Assembly: GCA_041676265.1 (NCBI GenBank)
Contig: JBAYSE010000082.1
Location: 1-7,190, forward strand
Length of the DNA: 7,190 nucleotides
Direction of reading: 5' to 3'
From: DUOJ01 sp041676265
GTDB taxonomy: Bacteria > Spirochaetota > Spirochaetia > Sphaerochaetales > Sphaerochaetaceae
Shown: piece after piece, positions 1 to 6,389 of the stretch
How the letters are laid out: each line of letters begins with the position of its first letter
Position numbering within the stretch: the first letter of the stretch is position 1
The notes under the pieces: model-generated
What the model saw: the letters and a program-made list of their open reading frames with translations, nothing else
Told to the model about the DNA's origin: nothing
Database searches by the model: none
Made by a program: the position numbers and the translations under genes

Positions 1-1
1 A

Positions 2-208
2 AGTGAACTAAAAGGGCTCACCGGTTACATTAGGGGGGGCGTCTCCCCTCTCGCTATGCGCCGGCTCTACCCCCTATTTCTGGAGAGTTGCGTCCGGCAA
101 TTTACAACCATCGCCGTCAGTGGAGGTCTGCGGGGAGTCCAATTACTCCTCTCCCCCCGTGATTTGTTAAAAATAAGTGGGGGGAACTATGGAGAATTCT
201 CCTTTTAG
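2..208 (+). CDS. ybaK: YbaK/EbsC-type Cys-tRNA(Pro) deacylase, C-terminal part (partial)
   Basis: The gene is cut by the left edge. Reading from base 2, 68 codons stay open to a TAG at 206-208. The peptide contains LTGYIRGGVSPL (visible residues 6-17), then FTTIAVSGGLRGVQLLLSP and DLLKISGG. These match the C-terminal half of YbaK/ProX-like proteins as I know them: a GGxSP turn carrying the GxxxP motif of the ProRS editing superfamily, a strand ending in SxGxRG, and a final SPxDL helix. Such proteins hydrolyse Cys-tRNA(Pro) mischarged by prolyl-tRNA synthetase and act in the cytoplasm. The family usually has Gly two residues after the SP of the turn (SPxG); here it is Ala (SPLA), a mild deviation. 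The catalytic lysine region lies outside the window. The gene ends 40 bases before trkA and contains the upstream part of the likely trkA promoter. The family call is fairly safe; activity cannot be judged from the fragment. Confidence 0.85.
   Translation, partial: SELKGLTGYIRGGVSPLAMRRLYPLFLESCVRQFTTIAVSGGLRGVQLLLSPRDLLKISGGNYGEFSF
152..185 (+). other. Potential RNA hairpin at the 3' end of ybaK
   Basis: TCCCCCC at 152-158 can pair with GGGGGGA at 179-185. Two further G-T wobble pairs (159 with 178, 160 with 177) extend this to nine pairs around a 16-base loop. The hairpin lies wholly inside the ybaK coding sequence and has no T tract directly after it, so it is not a standard rho-independent terminator. 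It could slow 3' decay or reduce read-through into trkA, or be a by-product of the Ser-Pro-Arg and Ser-Gly-Gly codons. Confidence 0.3.
191..202. other. Perfect 12-base palindrome GGAGAATTCTCC next to the trkA promoter
   Basis: GGAGAATTCTCC is its own reverse complement and covers the position expected for the -35 element of the promoter whose -10 is at 217-222. It is followed by TTTT at 203-206. It could be an operator, or a very small stem with an AATT loop acting as a weak terminator. It also encodes Gly-Glu-Phe-Ser of ybaK, so it may be coincidental. No known regulator site was recognised. Confidence 0.2.
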
Positions 209-213
209 ACCCT

Positions 214-222
214 TGCTATAAT
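214..222 (+). promoter_or_regulatory. Extended -10 promoter for trkA-trkH
   Basis: TGCTATAAT at 214-222 is a perfect TATAAT hexamer (217-222) with the TGn extension of sigma-70/SigA extended -10 promoters. With 17-base spacing the -35 position would be GAATTC (194-199), a poor match to TTGACA, which extended -10 promoters tolerate. The predicted transcription start is near 229, leaving a leader of only about 20 bases before the trkA ATG at 249. The position, in the gap just upstream of trkA, supports the call; it is unproven. Confidence 0.6.
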
Positions 223-248
223 AGGAAGGCCTCGCTAAGATTGCAGCC

Positions 249-1595
249 ATGAAGGTCGTTATACTAGGAGCCGGCAAGCGGGGCACTCTTTTAGCACGCC
301 ACTTGATTCAAGAGAAGCGCAATGTTGTGATCCTTGAATCGGACCCCAAGCGGGCCTCAGAGGTCCAAAGTAAGCTGGACTGCATGGTTAAAAATGGTTC
401 AGGCACCGACCCCCAATTTTTAAAGGAGACCGAGGCCCACAAAGCCGATTTTTTTGTGGCAGTCACCGATAGCGATGAAGTTAATTTGGTTGCCTGTGGA
501 ATCGTGGAAAACCTCCGCAGTGCGGTAACCACTATTGCTGCCATAAGAAACCTGACCTATACGGGGACAGATGGACTGCCCGCCACCGTTTTAGGTATTA
601 ATTACATTGTCAATCCAGAGGCAGAAACGGCTAAGAGTATCTTTAAAATCATTAAAAGGGGAATTTTTAGTGATGTGGTCACCTTTGAACACTCTAACTT
701 AGGTCTCTACAACCTCACAATCTCCGATTCCTCTATTTTCGCCAACAAAAGTGTCAGTGAGTGCCGCTCCACAATTGCCCCCGAGTTCGTAATAGCGGCT
801 ATTAGCCGTGCTGGCGAGGGATTAGTCCCCTCCGGTGATACAATTATTCTCAGCGATGATGTCCTCTCTTTAGTTGTCTCCGACAGTGAGAAAAAGGCCC
901 TATTCAGACTTATAGGACAGAGTCAGGTGAAATCTAAAAGGATTGTAATCGTAGGCGGGTCTAAAATAGCCCGCTTTCTGTTGAAACTCTTTGAACCAAC
1001 CCACCATAAATCGATTGTTTTGGTTGAGAAGGACCCCCAAGCCTGTGAAGAATTTGCGGCATTGTTCCCCAACTTACTGGTTATTAAGAGTGATATCGGG
1101 GATGAACTAATCTTTAAAGAGGAGCGTTTTGAAACCAAGGACCTCTTAATCAGCCTCACCGATAACGATGAGCTCAATATCATCACCTGCAGCTATGCAA
1201 AACAGCTGGGGGTGACCAACACGATGGCCCTTATCAGGAACAACAACTACATCCGTTTAGCGGAAAACTTGGGGATTGACTCCATTATTAGTATCAGTGA
1301 AGCAACTGTTGACTCCCTCCTGAAGTATATGCGGGGAGAACATGTATCTAGCGTCCACTCCCTCTTTGGTGGAAAGTTCGAAATTATCGAGTTGGAAGTC
1401 TCCTCTGAGATGAAAGTCAGTGGGAAAAAAATTAGTTCTATCGACATGCGTGGCAAAGGGGTGATTGCCGGCATAACTACCCGCAAAGGGACAAATATAA
1501 TTCCTACCGGTGAGTACACTATTAAATCGGGCGATACCCTCCTCATCTGTGCCAGCCGTGAAGAACTAGATTTTGTCCAAAAATTGGTTATCTAG
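249..1595 (+). CDS. trkA: Trk potassium uptake system peripheral protein TrkA
   Basis: TrkA is the cytoplasmic, nucleotide-binding regulatory subunit that gates the TrkH potassium channel. At 448 residues it has the usual length of the two-RCK form. The first Rossmann domain carries GAGKRG (7-12), an acidic residue after the second strand (E30), and AVTDSDEVNLVAC (71-83), all typical of TrkA. The first RCK_C domain spans about 140-220. The second Rossmann domain begins at RIVIVGGSKIA (231-241), with E260 and SLTDNDELNIITC (302-314). The last RCK_C domain (about 376-448) ends in the usual GxxxIPxGxxxIxxGDxLL pattern. The second loop, GGSKIA, has Ser where GGG is usual, so nucleotide binding there may differ. 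ATG at 249 puts the first strand right at the N-terminus, as in relatives. No Shine-Dalgarno lies at normal distance; AGGAAGG is at 223-229, 19 bases away. trkH follows immediately, which fixes the functional partner. Confidence 0.95.
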   Translation: MKVVILGAGKRGTLLARHLIQEKRNVVILESDPKRASEVQSKLDCMVKNGSGTDPQFLKETEAHKADFFVAVTDSDEVNLVACGIVENLRSAVTTIAAIRNLTYTGTDGLPATVLGINYIVNPEAETAKSIFKIIKRGIFSDVVTFEHSNLGLYNLTISDSSIFANKSVSECRSTIAPEFVIAAISRAGEGLVPSGDTIILSDDVLSLVVSDSEKKALFRLIGQSQVKSKRIVIVGGSKIARFLLKLFEPTHHKSIVLVEKDPQACEEFAALFPNLLVIKSDIGDELIFKEERFETKDLLISLTDNDELNIITCSYAKQLGVTNTMALIRNNNYIRLAENLGIDSIISISEATVDSLLKYMRGEHVSSVHSLFGGKFEIIELEVSSEMKVSGKKISSIDMRGKGVIAGITTRKGTNIIPTGEYTIKSGDTLLICASREELDFVQKLVI

Positions 1596-1597
1596 GG
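1594..1597 (+). promoter_or_regulatory. Likely ribosome binding site deciding the trkH start
   Basis: AGGG at 1594-1597 overlaps the trkA stop codon (TAG, 1593-1595) and lies 8 bases before ATG at 1606. It is short but correctly spaced. This favours ATG 1606 over the in-frame TTG at 1573, which lies inside trkA. Overlap of the site with the trkA stop suggests translational coupling of the two subunits. Confidence 0.5.
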
Positions 1598-1605
1598 TAA
1601 AGAGA

Positions 1606-3063
1606 ATGAATTGGCGCCAAATACTACGACTGCTGGGTACTATTCAAGGTATTATTGGTCTCTTTATGGTTATCCCCACCGTTATGGCGGCCTATTGGGG
1701 AGAGTGGCTGGCCTTTAGGGCTTTTACCCTTACCCTCGCCATAATTGTAATCTATGTGATAGCCATCTTAACCATCGGCCGGGCCTGGAAAGAGCGCTCT
1801 TTGACTATTAGGGATGTCTACTTCTTTGTCTCCCTCTCATGGATTGTGGCCAGTCTTTTGGGGGCAATCCCCCTCTATAGAAGCGGTGCCACTGCCGATT
1901 ATACGGCCGCCTTTATGGAGGTTATGTCGGGCTTTACCACGACGGGACTCACCAACCTGGTTTCGGTTGAAGGTATTGCCAGAAGTATCCTCTTCTGGCG
2001 CTCTTTAACCCACTGGTTAGGGGGGATGGGAATCGTGGTCCTCTTCGTTGCCCTCCTACCCCTCATTGGAGTGGAAGGCTTCCAACTCTTTGGAGCAGAA
2101 GCGGTGGGTCCTACTAAGAACAAGCTCACCCCTAAGATGAAAAATACAGCCTTAATTCTTTGGCTGATTTACCTTGCCATTACGGTGGGGCAAACCCTGT
2201 TTTTAGTAATGGGTAAACTCCCCCTCTACGACGCCCTTCTAATCACCTTCGGCTCAGTAGCCACTGGGGGTTTTACTCCCACTAACACCTCAATTGCCGC
2301 CTACTCTAGCCTCTACGTGGAGATAATTACCACTATCTTTATGCTCTTAGCCGGCATAAACTTCTCCCTCTACTATGCCTTTGTCAAGAAAAAGTTTTCC
2401 GAGATCTGGCGGGACGGTGAGCTGAAGACCTATTTAACCCTCTACCTCATGGCAACCTTAGTGGTAGCCTTCTCCCTTTTACACTCTAAAACCTATGGAA
2501 GCTTTGCCACGGCGCTGCGCTACGGAGCTTTCCAAACCGCCTCAATTATGACCACCACAGGGTTCTCGAGCGCCTCCTACGGCTCATGGCCCGCCCTAGC
2601 TCAAGGGGTACTCCTCTTCTTAATGTTTACAGGGGGAAGTGCCGGTTCAACCAGCGGGGGAATTAAAGTCACCAGATGGATGACTGTCTTTAAACTTGGT
2701 CGGCAAAATGTCCGGAGTTTGCTCCATCCCAAAGGGGTATTTACCATTCAAACAGAGGAGGAGCGTATCCCGTGGAAGACGGTAAACGCTATTGCCGGAT
2801 TCATAGCCCTCTATTTCGCCTTGGTTCTGGCTGCTACACTGGTAGTGGCTTCCGCCGGCTATGATCTTTTGACAGCTTTAACCAGTGGGCTCTGTTGTGT
2901 CGGTAATATTGGACTCGGCTTAAGTGAAATAAGCCCAGGGGCGATTGGATTCACAAGTATGCCCCACTATGTTAAGTGGTTCCTCTCTTTTGTGATGTTA
3001 GCGGGGAGATTGGAAATCTACACGGTCTTTGCCCTCTTTACCCCCACTTTCTGGACCCGTTAA
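1606..3063 (+). CDS. trkH: Trk potassium uptake channel TrkH
   Basis: TrkH is the integral membrane, potassium-conducting subunit that works with TrkA. Read from ATG 1606 it has 485 residues, close to the size I know for the family. All four pore repeats are present, each with its filter glycine: SGFTTTGLT (TTTG at 111-114), SVATGGFTP (219-223), IMTTTGF (316-320) and CVGNIGLG (432-436). The glycine-rich intramembrane gate loop GGSAGSTSGGIK is at 343-354, followed by a basic segment likely facing TrkA. The protein ends with the family-typical MLAGRLEIYTVFALF and an aromatic tail. In the fourth repeat Leu replaces the Pro commonly found after GNIG, a minor change. The reading frame also extends upstream to a TTG at 1573 inside trkA; I chose ATG 1606 for its AGGG site, normal N-terminus and lack of overlap. 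The stop codon overlaps that of the convergent DUF6320-type gene. Confidence 0.95.
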   Translation: MNWRQILRLLGTIQGIIGLFMVIPTVMAAYWGEWLAFRAFTLTLAIIVIYVIAILTIGRAWKERSLTIRDVYFFVSLSWIVASLLGAIPLYRSGATADYTAAFMEVMSGFTTTGLTNLVSVEGIARSILFWRSLTHWLGGMGIVVLFVALLPLIGVEGFQLFGAEAVGPTKNKLTPKMKNTALILWLIYLAITVGQTLFLVMGKLPLYDALLITFGSVATGGFTPTNTSIAAYSSLYVEIITTIFMLLAGINFSLYYAFVKKKFSEIWRDGELKTYLTLYLMATLVVAFSLLHSKTYGSFATALRYGAFQTASIMTTTGFSSASYGSWPALAQGVLLFLMFTGGSAGSTSGGIKVTRWMTVFKLGRQNVRSLLHPKGVFTIQTEEERIPWKTVNAIAGFIALYFALVLAATLVVASAGYDLLTALTSGLCCVGNIGLGLSEISPGAIGFTSMPHYVKWFLSFVMLAGRLEIYTVFALFTPTFWTR

Positions 3064-3935
3064 GTCAACCTGGTAGTAAAGAAATTTCGCACCTTCCTGA
3101 CGGTAGCTGTGAGCAATAGAATTATTAAGAGGAGAAGAGCCACAATGAAAGGGGAGAAGCCCCACGTTAAAAAGTGTTCAGAGCCAATACTGCGCAGGTG
3201 GAAAAAGTCTCCGGCGACAACTCCCCAACACGAGGAGAGGATTATTGAGAGAATGATATCGGTCATAGAGGGTTTACCCCACCTTATCCTAATGGCCGAA
3301 AAAGCAAGGGAAACTATAATTACCCCGTAGGTGGGAAGGGCAATTGCGAGCGACCAAGAGAGGTAGTTATCTATTAAAGCGTCCAAGAGTACTAGAAAGA
3401 GGGCAATGGCAAAGCTCACCACTAAAAAACTCCAGAACCGCTTCCCTTTGGAAAGAAGCCAGGGGAAGACACCCACCGCCCAGTAGAAGGCTAAAGAGAG
3501 GAGGACTATCTGGGGCCAGAGTGATGCTTTTATGAAGAAGCTGAGACCAATTATTAATAGAGCGGTAATTATGAGGTAGTAGGAGGCAACCTTAGGGTAA
3601 TTGGGTTTTACTGTGAGGCCTACTAAAATGTAAAGGCCTCCGGCGGCCACGGCCAACATTGCAAGCCAAGGGGAGAAAGCGCCTTGGAGGGCGATTGCCG
3701 TAATCGCTAAAGTCACTTCTGCTATAACCATGAAAGCGATAATCAATTCTATTATCCCTTTGCGGGTTTTATCGAAATAGGGGTAAAAACTTTTCCCCTT
3801 AGCCTTCTCTTTAACAAAGAGGGGGTATTCTATTTTCCCAATGACCTCTTTGGAAGCGAGTACTTTGGTGTTACAAAGGACGCAGGCGGTAGAACCGGCT
3901 TCTAGTTTAACGCCACATTTCACACAATAAGCCAT
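3060..3935 (-). CDS. Zinc-ribbon polytopic membrane protein, DUF6320-like
   Basis: This is a 291-residue protein of unknown function. The N-terminus is a compact zinc ribbon: C4 and C7 (CVKC), then C18 and C21 (CVLC), as in zinc_ribbon_2 domains. After a polar linker (about 25-58) come roughly eight hydrophobic segments, near 60-82, 88-107, 117-135, 138-155, 166-187, 192-214, 226-245 and 260-281, and a short basic C-terminal tail. This layout matches what I remember as DUF6320-domain proteins, which are typically encoded beside a condensation-domain-like acyltransferase, as here. AAGGAGG (3940-3946 on the opposite strand) lies 4 bases before ATG 3935 and overlaps the acyltransferase stop, so the two are probably co-translated. 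It is the last gene of the leftward operon, and its stop codon overlaps that of trkH. A membrane partner or anchor for the acyltransferase is a plausible inference. The DUF number is from memory. Confidence 0.8.
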   Translation of the reverse strand: MAYCVKCGVKLEAGSTACVLCNTKVLASKEVIGKIEYPLFVKEKAKGKSFYPYFDKTRKGIIELIIAFMVIAEVTLAITAIALQGAFSPWLAMLAVAAGGLYILVGLTVKPNYPKVASYYLIITALLIIGLSFFIKASLWPQIVLLSLAFYWAVGVFPWLLSKGKRFWSFLVVSFAIALFLVLLDALIDNYLSWSLAIALPTYGVIIVSLAFSAIRIRWGKPSMTDIILSIILSSCWGVVAGDFFHLRSIGSEHFLTWGFSPFIVALLLLIILLLTATVRKVRNFFTTRLT

Positions 3936-3939
3936 ACAG

Positions 3940-3946
3940 CCTCCTT
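3940..3946 (-). promoter_or_regulatory. Ribosome binding site of the zinc-ribbon membrane protein
   Basis: On the - strand AAGGAGG precedes the ATG (3935-3933) by 4 bases and shares two bases with the TAA stop (3947-3945) of the upstream acyltransferase. This near-perfect site supports the chosen start and points to coupled translation. Confidence 0.7.
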
Positions 3947-5249
3947 ACTCTCCCTCTATTATACGGTTGGTTGCCACTTCAACAGCAACCCCTCTTTCGA
4001 CGAGTGCCGTTAAAACTTTCCTCTCAAAAGAGACATCTTCGGTCAAAAGGCTGGTAAAATTGAGGGAGATGTAACCATTAGTGCCAATCGCCGCACACGA
4101 CACCCTATTTTTCTTATTGGGGGAGAGAAAAAAGTCTAACCGCTCAACTACATCTTTTAGACTCCCCGGCAAGTTCACATTACCAATATTGCTCAGCGTC
4201 ATACTATAAATTTTATCCCCATAAAAATCACTGAGAAGTTTCATAAACGGTTTTTTTAAGACATTGGGGGCGTATCGAATTAAGGCAATCCGACGGCCGG
4301 CCACATTACGGGCAATTTGTAGGCCGAGCCCTTTCTCGTTGACACTCCCCCTTAACTGGTATTTGACCTGTTCCAAAATTTCTCCAAATTCGTAGTAGCC
4401 CAACCGGGGATCAATGCCCACGGCGACAAAGAGGGAAAAATTGCGCCGCGTTATGGAGTTGAAAATACGTCTTATGTTTATCGGGACAGAGACCCTGATA
4501 GGCCTGTAACGCCTCTCTTTAGACACCTGTTCCGCTTGGAGAGCCTGTAGAGCCTCTATCAAGAGGGCTACTAGATACTCAGTAATGGTTACCTGATGGT
4601 TATTACTCAATCTCTTAAGCTCCTCAATACTGATACGGGCGGAAATGGCTTGCACCATATCGTTATAAAAACTTTTTTGGCTGAGATGGAAAGCTTCACT
4701 TTGGGAAGCGAAAAGGGCACTACGAGGTCTGTAAAAACGCTCAAAAGCATCCTCACCCTCCTCAGACGCCACCTTATCTTTGACGAACAAGATATGAGGG
4801 TCTTCTCCTACCTCTTTTTTGCTTAACTCAAAATAGTATGCCAAAAGGGTCTTTAAGAACGATAGGGCTCCCGCCCCATCTGTTAAGGCGTGGAAGACCT
4901 CTATGGAGATGGAGCGCGTGGTATAGAGAATCTTAAAGAGGTATCCATTGGCCCCTTTCTTTAGGTGAAAATAGCCACAAGGATAATCTTCATCTTTGTA
5001 GATTTCCAAAGGTTTTTTGTTGGGGAGGAAATAGTACCAGTAGAACCCCTGATGGAGCGAGACGGCAAAGTAGGGAAATCGTTTCAGGACCCGTTTGGCA
5101 ACATTGGCCAACCGTACGGGGTCTACATCGACATTCAACCGTGCTGAAAGGCGAAAAACATGGGCGTTGTAGCGAGCAACGGTGGGGGGATAGATAATGG
5201 CGGAGTTGTCTAATGGTAGTAGTTCATCGTTGCTTGACGCCTTTTTCAT
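3945..5249 (-). CDS. Condensation-domain-like (alcohol acetyltransferase-like) acyltransferase
   Basis: This 434-residue protein belongs by motif to the CoA-dependent acyltransferase superfamily that includes peptide-synthetase condensation domains, PapA and alcohol acetyltransferases. The signature HxxxDG is present as FHALTDGAG (H120, D124, G125), with His as the presumed general base. Further superfamily-like marks are the N-terminal PLDNSAIIYPP segment (12-22), PINIRRIF (256-263, like the PxNxR strand) followed by NFSLFV (270-275), and TLSNIGNV (371-378, like the bridging SNxG segment). There is no signal peptide or membrane span, so the protein is probably cytoplasmic or held by its membrane-protein neighbour. 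Members of this type are often labelled alcohol acetyltransferase, but substrate and acyl donor cannot be read from sequence. The gene begins 15 bases after the gcvT stop with only a weak upstream AGG, so coupling to gcvT is likely. The next gene is 9 bases downstream. Confidence 0.75.
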   Translation of the reverse strand: MKKASSNDELLPLDNSAIIYPPTVARYNAHVFRLSARLNVDVDPVRLANVAKRVLKRFPYFAVSLHQGFYWYYFLPNKKPLEIYKDEDYPCGYFHLKKGANGYLFKILYTTRSISIEVFHALTDGAGALSFLKTLLAYYFELSKKEVGEDPHILFVKDKVASEEGEDAFERFYRPRSALFASQSEAFHLSQKSFYNDMVQAISARISIEELKRLSNNHQVTITEYLVALLIEALQALQAEQVSKERRYRPIRVSVPINIRRIFNSITRRNFSLFVAVGIDPRLGYYEFGEILEQVKYQLRGSVNEKGLGLQIARNVAGRRIALIRYAPNVLKKPFMKLLSDFYGDKIYSMTLSNIGNVNLPGSLKDVVERLDFFLSPNKKNRVSCAAIGTNGYISLNFTSLLTEDVSFERKVLTALVERGVAVEVATNRIIEGE

Positions 5250-5264
5250 CTTTTTGACTGCCTG

Positions 5265-6374
5265 TTAAACACGTTTGTAAAAGGGCGTTTTCACCAGTGT
5301 TGCCCGCTTCCTCTTGCCATGAACTGCAATCTCCACAACATCGCCAAAAGAGAGCCCTTTATGCCGCGAAATCATCACATAACCACAGAAGATCCCCAGT
5401 GTAGGGCTCTTTGTGCCACTAGTGACAAATCCAATTTCTTCATCGCCTAAATAGACTTTTTGGCCGTGGCGAGGGACGGCATTATCGAGCATCTCAATGC
5501 CTCTTAAGGAACGCGGAGCCCCTTTAAGGTGTTGTTCAACAAGGGCCTCTTTGCCACAAAAATCTTCTTTCTCCCTTTTTACGAAGACCCCTAAATTAGC
5601 CTCGAGGGGGGTTATTTCCGACGATATTTCGTGCCCATAGAGGGGCAAGCGCGCCTCCAGGCGGAGGGTATCCCGCGCTCCCAGTCCACACGGAACTATC
5701 CCCTCCTCTTCTCCCGCTTCCAAGAGGGTTCGCCAGAGCTCGCTCGCACTGGAGTTTTCACAATAGATTTCAAAGCCATCTTCGCCTGTATAGCCATTAC
5801 GGGAGACCATGCAACGGATATTATTTAAATTGACATCCGGTAAAAATCTAAAGAAGGCAAGCTCGGCCACTTCACTTGAGAGTTTTTTTAAAACTTTTTC
5901 GGCTAAAGGGCCTTGCAGAGCTAAGAGGGCGATATGGTCGGAAAAATTGGTAACTTTAACAGTAGAGGCATATTGGCGAGCTTTAGGGTTCTCTTCTTTT
6001 ATCCACTTCAAGTCTTTGGCAGTATTGGCGGCATTCATTACAATCCAATACTCTTGTGCATTGAGGCGGTAGACAATTAAATCGTCCACCACAGTCCCAT
6101 TGGGGTAGCACATAAAGGTGTACATCAATTGCCCATCCTGTAAGGAAGAGATCTTATTAGTCGTTAAATAGTCGAGGTACTCACACGCTTTGCTTCCCCC
6201 TACCATACACTCTCCCATATGGGAGATGTCGAAAAGGCCACACTTTTGGCGCACCGCATGGTGTTCGTTGGTAATACCACCCTGGTAATTAAGAGGCATT
6301 TCCCAGCCTCCGAAATCGACCAACCGTACCCCCGGATAATTTTTATACTCTTCAAATAGTGGCGTATGAAGCAT
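5265..6374 (-). CDS. gcvT: Aminomethyltransferase, glycine cleavage system T protein
   Basis: GcvT transfers the methylene group from the aminomethyl-lipoyl arm of H protein to tetrahydrofolate, releasing ammonia and giving 5,10-methylene-THF. The 369 residues are the normal full length. The N-terminal block is canonical: TPLFEEY (4-10), FGGWEMPLNYQGGI (21-34), EHHAVRQKCGLFDISHMGE (37-55). YPNGTVVDDLIVYR (90-103) contains the acidic pair D97/D98, which includes the catalytic Asp of the family. GYTGEDGFEIY (194-204) and GLGARDTLRLEA (230-241) carry the folate-pocket Tyr and Arg. The C-terminal barrel has GxVTSGTKSPTL (335-346). These features separate it from YgfZ and sarcosine-dehydrogenase relatives. 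A strong AGGAGGAGG lies 6 bases before the start. No gcvH or gcvP occurs in the window, unlike the common gcvT-H-P operon. It sits 14 bases behind ridA and is followed by an unrelated acyltransferase gene. Confidence 0.95.
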   Translation of the reverse strand: MLHTPLFEEYKNYPGVRLVDFGGWEMPLNYQGGITNEHHAVRQKCGLFDISHMGECMVGGSKACEYLDYLTTNKISSLQDGQLMYTFMCYPNGTVVDDLIVYRLNAQEYWIVMNAANTAKDLKWIKEENPKARQYASTVKVTNFSDHIALLALQGPLAEKVLKKLSSEVAELAFFRFLPDVNLNNIRCMVSRNGYTGEDGFEIYCENSSASELWRTLLEAGEEEGIVPCGLGARDTLRLEARLPLYGHEISSEITPLEANLGVFVKREKEDFCGKEALVEQHLKGAPRSLRGIEMLDNAVPRHGQKVYLGDEEIGFVTSGTKSPTLGIFCGYVMISRHKGLSFGDVVEIAVHGKRKRATLVKTPFYKRV

Positions 6375-6380
6375 CAGTGT

Positions 6381-6389
6381 CCTCCTCCT
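6381..6389 (-). promoter_or_regulatory. Strong ribosome binding site of gcvT
   Basis: On the - strand AGGAGGAGG is followed by a 6-base spacer and the gcvT ATG. Its 5' base overlaps the last position of the ridA TAA (6391-6389). This is the longest Shine-Dalgarno match seen in the window; it supports high gcvT translation and coupling to ridA. Confidence 0.75.

Noticed and set aside
1..200. Possible structured non-coding RNA (riboswitch or small stable RNA) upstream of trkA, suggested by the G- and C-rich runs.
   Set aside because: Reading from base 2 gives 68 uninterrupted codons with clear YbaK C-terminal motifs, and no conserved riboswitch, SRP, RNase P, tmRNA or 5S signature was found on either strand.
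923..1546. Antisense open frames within trkA (923-1186 and 1247-1546, - strand).
   Set aside because: They lie opposite a well-conserved gene, show no recognisable motif, and have the low-complexity Ser/Leu/Ile-rich composition of shadow frames.
1573..1605. In-frame TTG start for trkH at 1573, which would add 11 residues and overlap trkA.
   Set aside because: ATG 1606 has a correctly spaced AGGG, avoids the overlap and gives a family-typical N-terminus; the extra residues simply re-read the end of trkA in another frame.
3109..3535. Plus-strand open frames opposite the zinc-ribbon membrane protein (3109-3330 and 3344-3535).
   Set aside because: They are rich in Arg, Lys and Glu, as expected from the complement of hydrophobic codons, and the opposite strand has a zinc ribbon, membrane segments and a strong ribosome site.
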